64,000 nucleotides of DNA from Desulfosporosinus meridiei DSM 13257 (GTDB lineage Bacteria; Bacillota; Desulfitobacteriia; Desulfitobacteriales; Desulfitobacteriaceae), in assembly GCF_000231385.2 (NCBI RefSeq), contig NC_018515.1, positions 4,484,501-4,548,500 of the forward strand. The letters run 5' to 3'. A program made the position numbers and the translations under genes. Shown here piece by piece: positions 53,775-61,291 of the stretch; position 1 is the first letter of the stretch, and the number at the start of each line of letters is the position of its first letter. Under the pieces are notes generated by a model. It searched no databases and was not told the origin of the DNA. It was given only the letters and a program-made list of their open reading frames with translations.

Positions 53775-55101
53775 CTTGCACCGCCCTTCCTCTCGAGACC
53801 CATTTATTTCTGACCTGCTTAACAAACAACGTCATCTCTTTTATGTCCTCCCGCGTAAAAATCACAACCGCTTTAAGCTTTTCTCCGCTTTCACGGCGAT
53901 AAAAGGTATAATTCAGGGTAAAAAGTGATAAGTATACCAGACTTGAGGCTATAGAAGCTCCTGTAATGCCCCAAAGTGGAATGAGTGTAAAGTCAAGGAT
54001 GAGGGTTACTACCACCGTAATACCGGAAGTAATACTGGTGTAAATCGGCTTTCCTCGGGCCATTAGATCACCGGAAAGCACTGCAGAGCCGCCAAGGGCT
54101 ACAACCCCAGGTAATAGCAGCAGCAAAGGATAAAAGGCTCCACTAAAACGGGCTCCAAAAAAGAGTACAATCAGTGGGTAGCCGATAACGGCCATGCCAA
54201 GTGCCGCAAGAAAAGTTAACAAGATTGTTAGGCGCGCAACTTTTGGGGTCATGGAAAAGGTAAGGTTGTCTTTCCCTGAAGCAAGTTTAGGGATCAAAGC
54301 CGTATTAACTGCATTCCCAACATACCCCACCATTTCGGCGAGAGTAACTGCAGTTGTGTAAAGACCAACTTGGGAGAAAGGCAAAAAGCCTGCGATAATA
54401 AAGAGATCCAGTCGATAATTTATGACCATCATGACATTAGCTAAATAGGACTTAGCTCCATAACCCAGGGTTTGGCGAATATAGGAAAGGCTAAAACTGG
54501 GAACACGCCACCGTGAAATCTTCGCCATATCAGGGAGCATATATAAAGTTGTCAGGATATTTCCGGCAACCCATATTCCAAATCCCATGGTCACTGTTAA
54601 ACCGCCCCAGAGGGCTGCTATGGAGACTCCCGCCGAAAGCACTATGAATTGAACCAGTAAGGCTAAATTATACTTACCGATATAGTCCATTCCCCATAGC
54701 ACACTTAGCCAATAGAGATTTAGCAAACCAAAGGGAATTGCTATCAGAATAAGCCCCAGTTGAAGAGGGGTTACCGCTTGCATGTAGCCGTTTTTCAAAA
54801 ATTGATAAGCAATCCCTACAACCACTACCATAAAGCCACCTAATAAAGCAGCCATTCCCAGTGAACTCCCGACAGCTTTTTTACCATCTTCGGGATTCTT
54901 GGCAATGTAGTAAGTATTCGCATAGTTCAACCCTAAACTACAGAGTGGCACTAAGACCGTAGGTATCTGGACAAGAAAGGCATACAATCCTTTTCCCACC
55001 GGTCCAAGGACACGAGAGATGACAATTTGAGTTATCATGGAAAAAGCAACGCGCCCTATGGTTCCAAAGAGAGTCAGAAAACTATTGCGAACAAAGCTCA
55101 T
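53761..55101 (-). CDS. Wzx-type polysaccharide flippase
   Basis: 446 residues, about 14 membrane helices. It starts FLTLFGTIGRVAFSMITQIV, with ISRVLGPVGKGLYA, the usual beginning of MOP-superfamily Wzx flippases, which move lipid-linked repeat units outward. Overlaps the unknown protein gene by 4 nt and the second Wzy gene by 14 nt, so it is in one operon. Confidence 0.92.
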   Translation of the reverse strand: MSFVRNSFLTLFGTIGRVAFSMITQIVISRVLGPVGKGLYAFLVQIPTVLVPLCSLGLNYANTYYIAKNPEDGKKAVGSSLGMAALLGGFMVVVVGIAYQFLKNGYMQAVTPLQLGLILIAIPFGLLNLYWLSVLWGMDYIGKYNLALLVQFIVLSAGVSIAALWGGLTVTMGFGIWVAGNILTTLYMLPDMAKISRWRVPSFSLSYIRQTLGYGAKSYLANVMMVINYRLDLFIIAGFLPFSQVGLYTTAVTLAEMVGYVGNAVNTALIPKLASGKDNLTFSMTPKVARLTILLTFLAALGMAVIGYPLIVLFFGARFSGAFYPLLLLLPGVVALGGSAVLSGDLMARGKPIYTSITSGITVVVTLILDFTLIPLWGITGASIASSLVYLSLFTLNYTFYRRESGEKLKAVVIFTREDIKEMTLFVKQVRNKWVSRGRAVQDGKK

Positions 55102-55982
55102 GGATTTTCACCATCAGCCTTACCCGCTAAGACATCTGGATCCACACTCTCCCGTGTCACAGTGATACTGTCAGGGAATATTGATGAATATTTAACCTCT
55201 AAAACATTCCCGAGTTTAACCATATCCTTCTGCTCTTTCGTCAGATAGAATGTCCAGGTATATTTGGCATTCGGCCTGGGAGCCAGAGTGATATAGTAGG
55301 GATATTTATCAAAGTCGAAATCTCTTTCCAGTTCCAACCCTTTGATCATGTTTGTCAGCCAAAGATCTGTAATATAGCCCTTAGCCACTTTTTCCGTGTT
55401 GGCAACGGGTTGGACAAGGCTGTCTCCCGGTGAGTGATAGGTTACATGAACGCTGTTTAGGGTTCTAAGAGTTGCTAATTTAGCAGCATCTACAACAAAG
55501 CGCTGAACTGTGTCATCGCTCAAAGCGTGTACAACACAATAGAATTGATCATTGTTTTTGGGAGAAATTCTTTCTAAAGAAATAATTTCTCCATCCATGA
55601 TCTGCTCCTCAGGAGAGACGGAGGTTACGGCGGAAGTGTAGTTGTCTACCCCTACCCATTCCACCTTTTCCCCGGGGGTGGGTTTGGCTTGGGGTGTGAC
55701 AAAGGATATTAGGTTTTTTGGGCCCTGAGGTGTTTCTACATTATAAACCGTGCCAACGAAGAAATAATGCTTTATATCGATAAGCTGACCTTGGCCAATC
55801 TCTAGCTCTCCGTTAATAAACCGGGTTGCTCCAGTCTGTGCTGACTGGATTTCTGTCTCTGCAAAGGGCCCTTTTACCTGTTTATAGCCGGAAAAGATCC
55901 CCAGGAGCACAAATAGAAAGACACCGATCAGAACTATATTTCCTCTGCGCAATATTCCCATCTTCCTAACACTACTAGCCAC
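55098..55982 (-). CDS. Exported/membrane-anchored protein of unknown function in the polysaccharide operon
   Basis: 294 residues from a GTG (55982) with AAGGAG 7 nt upstream; a TTG at 55997 overlaps that site and is less likely. One membrane helix (about 16-33) then a beta-rich extracytoplasmic domain, including FFVGTVYNVETPQGPKNLIS and YITDLWLTNMIKGLELERDF. I recognise no family. The placement between the WbpE-like aminotransferase and the flippase, with overlaps on both sides, argues for a role in polymer export, modification or attachment. Confidence 0.7.
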   Translation of the reverse strand: MASSVRKMGILRRGNIVLIGVFLFVLLGIFSGYKQVKGPFAETEIQSAQTGATRFINGELEIGQGQLIDIKHYFFVGTVYNVETPQGPKNLISFVTPQAKPTPGEKVEWVGVDNYTSAVTSVSPEEQIMDGEIISLERISPKNNDQFYCVVHALSDDTVQRFVVDAAKLATLRTLNSVHVTYHSPGDSLVQPVANTEKVAKGYITDLWLTNMIKGLELERDFDFDKYPYYITLAPRPNAKYTWTFYLTKEQKDMVKLGNVLEVKYSSIFPDSITVTRESVDPDVLAGKADGENP

Positions 55983-57078
55983 GGTATACTCCTTCAATCA
56001 GGCGGATAATTTCTTCTTGTTCAGCTCTGGATAGTTCGGGATAACAGGGAATCGCCAAAGCTTGTTGACAGGCTTTTTCCGTGATCGGAAAAGAACCCTC
56101 TTTATATCCCAGATCATGAAAGGCCTTCTGTAAGTGAAGGGGCACCGGATAATAGATAGCGCAGGCGATATCCGCTTGTTTAAAGGCCTCCATAAGTTCC
56201 TCACGACGGTCTGAGCGTAAGACATAAAGATGATAGATGGGGATACCCGCCGGATCCTTCCCCGGCAAAGTGAGGGGCAAATGGGCTAATTCTTTATCGT
56301 AGACCGCGGCCTTTGCTCGACGTCCTTCATTCCATTGATTTAAATAGCCTAACTTCACTCGTAAAATCGCTGCTTGAAGCTCATCAAGACGACTGTTATA
56401 GCCGACTTTATCATGGTAATATTTCACTTGACAGCCGTGAAAGCGCAGCATACGGAGTTCTGCCGCCAGATGCTTGTCGTTAGTGACAATCATTCCTGCA
56501 TCTCCATAAGCTCCCAAATTTTTCGTCGGGAAAAAACTAAAGGTTGCCGCATGTCCTAGGGAACCGGCTTTTTTCCCCCGATACTCTGCTCCAATGGCCT
56601 GAGCGGAATCTTCAATAACCTTCAAGTCATGGCGGGCCGCGATTTCCATCACTCTTTCAACGTCCAGCATCTGACCGAAAATATGTACGGGGATAATAGC
56701 CTTAGTCCGCGAGGTTATTTTCTTCTCCAGGAGATCTAAGTCCATGTTTAGGGTTACCGGGTCAATATCCACAAATACCGGAGTCGCTCCCACCATAGCA
56801 ATGGTTTCAGCTGAGGCAAAAAAGGTAAAGGGCGTGGTAATCACTTCGTCTCCAGGGCCAATGCCGAAGGCCTTAAGTGTCAGCACTAAAGCATCCGTGC
56901 CATTAGCGACTGCCACAGCTTCCTCCGTACCACAGAAAGCAGCGATCTCTTTCTCCAAGGCCTTCATCTGGGGTCCTAAAATATATACGGATGAATCAAG
57001 CACATTCATGATGGCTTGGTTGATTTCCTCTTTAATGGTTAAATATTGGGCTTTAAGATCCAATAGGGGAATTCGCAT
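55975..57078 (-). CDS. Sugar aminotransferase, WbpE/WlbC-like (DegT/DnrJ/EryC1)
   Basis: 367 residues from ATG 57078, 8 nt after AAAGGAAG. Starts MRIPLLDLKAQY; PLP Lys in FSFFPTKNLGAYGDAG; NGTDALVL and VIEDSAQAIGAEY are present. Members that follow a Gfo/Idh dehydrogenase (WbpB) aminate UDP-3-keto-GlcNAcA at C3 to give UDP-GlcNAc3NA. Its neighbours support that use here: WbpD-like and WbpB-like genes are just upstream. Cytoplasmic. Confidence 0.92.
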   Translation of the reverse strand: MRIPLLDLKAQYLTIKEEINQAIMNVLDSSVYILGPQMKALEKEIAAFCGTEEAVAVANGTDALVLTLKAFGIGPGDEVITTPFTFFASAETIAMVGATPVFVDIDPVTLNMDLDLLEKKITSRTKAIIPVHIFGQMLDVERVMEIAARHDLKVIEDSAQAIGAEYRGKKAGSLGHAATFSFFPTKNLGAYGDAGMIVTNDKHLAAELRMLRFHGCQVKYYHDKVGYNSRLDELQAAILRVKLGYLNQWNEGRRAKAAVYDKELAHLPLTLPGKDPAGIPIYHLYVLRSDRREELMEAFKQADIACAIYYPVPLHLQKAFHDLGYKEGSFPITEKACQQALAIPCYPELSRAEQEEIIRLIEGVYRG

Positions 57079-57465
57079 GGGGCATCTTCCTTTCACTTAG
57101 TTTTGTCTTAGGGGGCTTTTGGAATGAGCGTTAGTTTGGGGTCCTAGAAAGTAAGGGGCAAATTGCCCGTTCACACACGTTTCGTTTCACTGGCTCGTTA
57201 GATGCTGAAGGAATTGCGCCAACCTCTGGGCAGCGCTAGGAGTGAACCTCGGCGCAATTGCCCCTTCAGCATCAGCACTCGCCTTAGCGTGAACTTCACT
57301 AAAGTGTTCTCTTGGCAATTGGCCCCTTAATTTCTGGTCGACGGGGCTGGGAACGCGATGGATACCGGAAGACCGAATGTCTGAGGATATGTTCGCCCGC
57401 AACCATTGACAGTAACGAACTAATAAACTGGGTCACTAATGAGAGCCGCGTACTTTGCGCGGAAG
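57079..57465. repeat. Intergenic region with repeated palindromic GGGGCAATTGC-type motifs
   Basis: 387 nt with no gene. It contains GGGGCAAATTGCCC (near 57156), a long stem GATGCTGAAGG..ATTGCGCC (57201-57220) paired with GGCGCAAT..CCTTCAGCATC (57253-57276), and GGCAATTGGCCCC near 57316. These are variants of one motif in alternating orientation. Such a block inside an operon might be a mobile palindromic element, a processing site or an attenuator. Confidence 0.5.
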
Positions 57466-58329
57466 TTAGGGCAACAGCTCTTCTTCTGGCACCTCTCGGA
57501 GATCCTTGGCAGGAAAACCTTTGATGACTCGTTTTTCAGTGGTATCTTTCGTAACCAAGGCCCCTGCGGCCACGAAGGTTTCCGGGGCTACTTTTACGCC
57601 GGGCAGGAGGATTGCTCCTCCGCCGATACGGGCCCCACGTTGGATGGTAGCACCCTTTATTTCTTTAAAGCGTTTTTCTGTTCGTCCCATATAATTGTCA
57701 TTTGTTGTTGTGACCATGGGAGCTATAAACACTCGTTCTTCAATTTCCATATAGGCGGTAATATAAGAACCTGTCTGTATCTTTGTGAATTGGCCTATCT
57801 TAGTATCATTTTCAACCACTACACCGCTGCCAATCACTACGTTTTGCCCTATTGAACACCTCTCACGAACGACGGTACCGTCTCCGATAAAGGCTTTGTC
57901 CGCATAAGTGGTTCCTGCGTAGAGAACAACCGAGCACCCGATTGTAAATCCGTTGCTCATCTGTAAGGAGGGCAAATCCGACTGGGCTTTTACCGTACTT
58001 GTGGCTGAAGCCTTAGGCAAGCGTCCGATTGAAGAGTTACTGCCAATGAAACCATCCTGACCCAGGATCGTCTTCGGGTAAATGGTGGAATGATCACCTA
58101 TGCGAGTTCCTTGACCTATCACCGCACCTTCCCCGACACTAACATAGTTGCCAAACTCAGCACCATCTTCAACCCTCGCTCCATCGCCAAGAACACACCC
58201 GACTCCTAAGATAACATTCTCTCCGAGAACGACATTTTCACCGATAACACAAAATGGCCCAACGGTTGTTGTTAAAGGAACGGTTGCACTGTGAGAGATT
58301 AGATTATGATTCATTTCTTCTCGCTCCAT
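57466..58329 (-). CDS. Left-handed beta-helix N-acetyltransferase, WbpD-like
   Basis: 287 residues made mostly of hexapeptide repeats (GENVVLGENVILG, GDGTVVRERCSIGQNVVIGS and similar). It is longer than WbpD (about 190) because of an extra N-terminal helix-coil turn region. MVTTTNDNYMG and LPGVKVAPETFVAAGALVTKD match 3-N-acetyltransferases acting on UDP-GlcNAc3NA with acetyl-CoA. The gene may start at the ATG 58314 (GGAG 9 nt upstream) instead of 58329. It is trimeric in this family and cytoplasmic. Confidence 0.88.
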   Translation of the reverse strand: MEREEMNHNLISHSATVPLTTTVGPFCVIGENVVLGENVILGVGCVLGDGARVEDGAEFGNYVSVGEGAVIGQGTRIGDHSTIYPKTILGQDGFIGSNSSIGRLPKASATSTVKAQSDLPSLQMSNGFTIGCSVVLYAGTTYADKAFIGDGTVVRERCSIGQNVVIGSGVVVENDTKIGQFTKIQTGSYITAYMEIEERVFIAPMVTTTNDNYMGRTEKRFKEIKGATIQRGARIGGGAILLPGVKVAPETFVAAGALVTKDTTEKRVIKGFPAKDLREVPEEELLP

Positions 58330-58744
58330 TTCCCTACTCTAATAACACCCCAAAACAATCTTAAGAATTACAGACCCGTAAGACGGGCGGCTTCGATCCA
58401 CAGGAGTGAACCCATTGCATGGAGAGGCGGTAAAGCCTACAAAGCTTAGGTGGGAAGCGGAGCCACTGGGTCCCCTCTCGCCGTCCTGCATGAAGAATAA
58501 TTCGTGCAAAGACAGTGTCTTTGGGCTACGGGGACACTCGGCCATCCATGGCCAGCGTTCACACCAGGTATTACCCGGAGGTTTGGTGAAGCTCCCGCCT
58601 AAGCGAGTAGGCAAGCCTCGGAGTGCTGGGTGTCGAAGACACTGCTGCAAGAAGGTTTAACCCGTGCGAAGACAGTGTCTTCGTCGCACGAATTGGCAAG
58701 TCTTGCAGGATGTGGACGAAGCCGCCTGACCCCGGCGACTCCTT
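58330..58744. other. GC-rich structured intergenic region (possible ncRNA or mobile repeat)
   Basis: 415 nt between the WbpB- and WbpD-like genes, noticeably more GC-rich than its surroundings and rich in hairpins, for example TGCGAAGACA / TCTTCGTCGCA (58668-58690). AAGACAGTGTCTT occurs at two places (58509 and 58672 regions) and GAAGACACT at a third. The first 75 nt repeat at 39813-39888. No protein is convincing in any frame. Confidence 0.5.
58344..58418. repeat. Dispersed intergenic repeat, copy B
   Basis: 75 nt, same orientation as copy A at 39813-39888, sharing CCCCAAA, TAAGAAT, GGCTTCGATCCACAGG and CATTGC. It forms the left end of the GC-rich region. Confidence 0.7.
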
Positions 58745-59788
58745 CTACTCCACCAACGGAAACACAACCGGCTCTTTCGTTTCTTGGCATTTATAGATCG
58801 CCAGAATAATTTCCAGCGCCTTACGTCCCTCTTCTCCGGGAATTGCAGGTGTCCGATCCTCCCGGATAGCTTGAATCATATCCGAGATGATCTCCCGATG
58901 TCCGTATCCGTAGACATTCGGAGGATCCCCAGCTTGGCTGGCAAAGATCTGGGCCTTTTCTTCGGCACTCTCGGGGAACTCCCAGACTTCAATACGGTTT
59001 ACGGCGATTCCGCCAACGATCACAGATCCTGTTTCGCCAAAAACATTAAAGGTTTCTTCAATATTCGTTGGATAGATGGTCGAAGCTGCTTCAATAATTC
59101 CAATGGCCCCATTCTTAAACTTAACAACAGCGGCTCCCATATCTTCCATTTCAATTTTGCGCATAAACGTCTCTGTATATCCAAAAACCGACTCCACTGG
59201 GCCAAATGTCCACTGTAAGAGGTCGATGTTATGTATCGATTGATTCATCAATACCCCTCCATCGTGGAGCTTAGTTCCGCGCCAGGGTGCCTGGGTATAG
59301 TAGTTATCATTGCGATTCCAACGTACGGTAGCTTGTCCGTGAGTTAACTTGCCAAAGCGGCCATCTTCAACAGCTTTACGAAGAAGTTTGATGGAGTCAT
59401 TAAAACGGTTTTGATGGATAACTCCTAACTTCACACCGGCTTTACGGCAGGCCGCAATCATGGCATCCGCTGTCTTCAAGGTCATGGCCATTGGCTTTTC
59501 AACCAAGACGTGCTTGCCTGCTTCAGCTGCTGCAATTCCGATCTCTGCATGAATTCCACTGGAAGTTGCGATAGTAACAACATCAATGTCTGATCTTTTC
59601 AGCATTTCCAGATAATCCGTATAAGGCTCAGCTCCATATTTATCGGCAAAGGCCTGAGCTAACTCCGGCACTATATCACATACTGCAACTAATTCTGCTT
59701 CCGGAAGGGCAACGATAGATTCCGCATGTTTGGGAGCAATCCGTCCACAACCAATAATCGCAAACCGAGTTTTGTCATTTCCACTCAT
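58745..59788 (-). CDS. UDP-GlcNAcA 3-dehydrogenase, WbpB-like (Gfo/Idh/MocA)
   Basis: 347 residues. Rossmann start RFAIIGCGRIAPKHAES, catalytic-region VLVEKPMAMTL with the conserved Lys of EKP, and GGVLMNQSIHNIDLLQW with the family His. WbpB/WlbA oxidise UDP-GlcNAcA at C3; the C-terminal half EMEDMGAAVVKFKNGA and the 347-residue size fit. Placement between WbpA- and WbpD-like genes supports this over other Gfo/Idh roles. Confidence 0.92.
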   Translation of the reverse strand: MSGNDKTRFAIIGCGRIAPKHAESIVALPEAELVAVCDIVPELAQAFADKYGAEPYTDYLEMLKRSDIDVVTIATSSGIHAEIGIAAAEAGKHVLVEKPMAMTLKTADAMIAACRKAGVKLGVIHQNRFNDSIKLLRKAVEDGRFGKLTHGQATVRWNRNDNYYTQAPWRGTKLHDGGVLMNQSIHNIDLLQWTFGPVESVFGYTETFMRKIEMEDMGAAVVKFKNGAIGIIEAASTIYPTNIEETFNVFGETGSVIVGGIAVNRIEVWEFPESAEEKAQIFASQAGDPPNVYGYGHREIISDMIQAIREDRTPAIPGEEGRKALEIILAIYKCQETKEPVVFPLVE

Positions 59789-59837
59789 TTAAATACAACC
59801 ACACTTTCCCTAATTATTTCAAAGTCCAAACCATATA

Positions 59838-59875
59838 CAGGTTTAAGGGGAATCAGCTGATTCCCCTTAAACCTG
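59838..59875. repeat. 38-bp perfect palindrome
   Basis: Two 19-nt arms (59838-59856, 59857-59875), loop-free and meeting at CAGCTG. Located between the WbpA-like stop codon (59922) and the WbpB-like start (59788). The U-tract on the - strand is poor (TGTATATGG), so it is not a textbook terminator. Confidence 0.9.
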
Positions 59876-59921
59876 GGTCTCTATACTGAAATCGCTATTA
59901 CCGCCTATTTTACACCTTTAA

Positions 59922-61277
59922 TTAGATTTTGGCGATTTTCTCACGATTTCTTAAAACATTTTTAGTGGCATTTCGAGTGTCTACTACGAGCTTAGCCTTC
60001 TCAACGACCCTCTCATAATCCACAGCAGTGTGATCTGTTAAGATTAATACTGTATCGGCATCAGCTAAGGCAGCATCTGTCAAAGGTACGCTTTCTAAGT
60101 GAATTGTGCTTCCTCCATGGGGCTCAATCACCGGAATATATGGATCATGATAAACGATATTGGCACCTTGCTTACGCAAGAGTTCGATAATTTTCAAGGC
60201 CGGGGATTCACGCATATCATCAATATCTTTTTTATAGGCAACCCCGAGGACAAAGATATTGGAATCCTTTAAGCTCTTATTAACACTGTTCAAGGCCCGC
60301 ATGACCTTATTAATCACATAATAAGAGACTTCTACATTAATCTCCCCTGCCAGCTCAATGAAGCGGGTGTGAAAATCGTATTCCCGGGCTTTCCAGGTGA
60401 GATAAAAAGGGTCAATGGGTATACAATGCCCTCCCACTCCAGGACCGGGATAAAAGGTCTGAATCCCAAAGGGTTTGGTGCCGGCAGCTTCCACCACTTC
60501 CCAGATATCAATCCCCATGCGGTCGCAAAGCATCATTAACTCATTCACCATAGCAATATTTACTGCCCGATAAGTGTTTTCAAAGACTTTTGTCAATTCT
60601 GCAGCAGCCGGTGAAGAAACAGGAACAACGTTGCTGATTGTTTGGTTATAAAGAGCATAAGCAATCTCTAAGCAATAAGGCGTCATACCGCCAACCACTT
60701 TAGAGGTGTTTTTCGTAGTAAAGCGTTTATTACCGGGATCGACCCGTTCCGGAGAGAAGGCCAGAAAGAAGTCCTGTCCCACTTTTAATCCGGTTTTTTC
60801 CAGTAAAGGAAGAATAACTTGCTCTGTGGTTCCCGGATAGGTGGTGCTTTCTAAGGTTATGATTTGACCGGGGCGCAAGGATTTTCTGATTTCTTCCGTT
60901 GAGGCCTGAATATAGGAAATATCCGGATCTCGGGTGATTGTCAGCGGTGTGGGAACACAGATAATTACCACGTCGCATTCTGCTAATCTTGAAAAATCGG
61001 TGGTTGCCTGTAACAGCCCTTTATCAATCATTGCCTTAAGGTCTTCATCTTTGACATCTCCAATATAGTTGTCCGCAGCGTTTACACGATCCACCCGGGC
61101 CGGGTTGATGTCAAACCCCAGTACAGGAAAGCCTACCTTCCCTTTTTCAACGGCTAAGGGAAGCCCCACATAACCTAAGCCGATAACGCCGATTTTTGCT
61201 TGATGTTTTTCTATTTTTTCTTTAAGAGTTTTGGCAACCACATCTTCATTGGTAATTACATTTTTAACGGTTAACAT
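59922..61277 (-). CDS. UDP-N-acetylglucosamine 6-dehydrogenase, WbpA/WbpO-like
   Basis: 451 residues. NAD-binding GVIGLGYVGLPLA (about 30), SPERVDPGN, and catalytic Cys in GVGGHCIPIDP. VAYKKDIDDMRESPALK in the C-terminal domain marks the UDP-GlcNAc/UDP-ManNAc dehydrogenase branch. It oxidises UDP-GlcNAc to UDP-GlcNAcA, the first step of the Wbp route. ATG at 61277; 14 nt after the upstream dehydratase gene, so same operon. Confidence 0.94.
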   Translation of the reverse strand: MLTVKNVITNEDVVAKTLKEKIEKHQAKIGVIGLGYVGLPLAVEKGKVGFPVLGFDINPARVDRVNAADNYIGDVKDEDLKAMIDKGLLQATTDFSRLAECDVVIICVPTPLTITRDPDISYIQASTEEIRKSLRPGQIITLESTTYPGTTEQVILPLLEKTGLKVGQDFFLAFSPERVDPGNKRFTTKNTSKVVGGMTPYCLEIAYALYNQTISNVVPVSSPAAAELTKVFENTYRAVNIAMVNELMMLCDRMGIDIWEVVEAAGTKPFGIQTFYPGPGVGGHCIPIDPFYLTWKAREYDFHTRFIELAGEINVEVSYYVINKVMRALNSVNKSLKDSNIFVLGVAYKKDIDDMRESPALKIIELLRKQGANIVYHDPYIPVIEPHGGSTIHLESVPLTDAALADADTVLILTDHTAVDYERVVEKAKLVVDTRNATKNVLRNREKIAKI

Positions 61278-61291
61278 TTCCGTTTTCCCCC

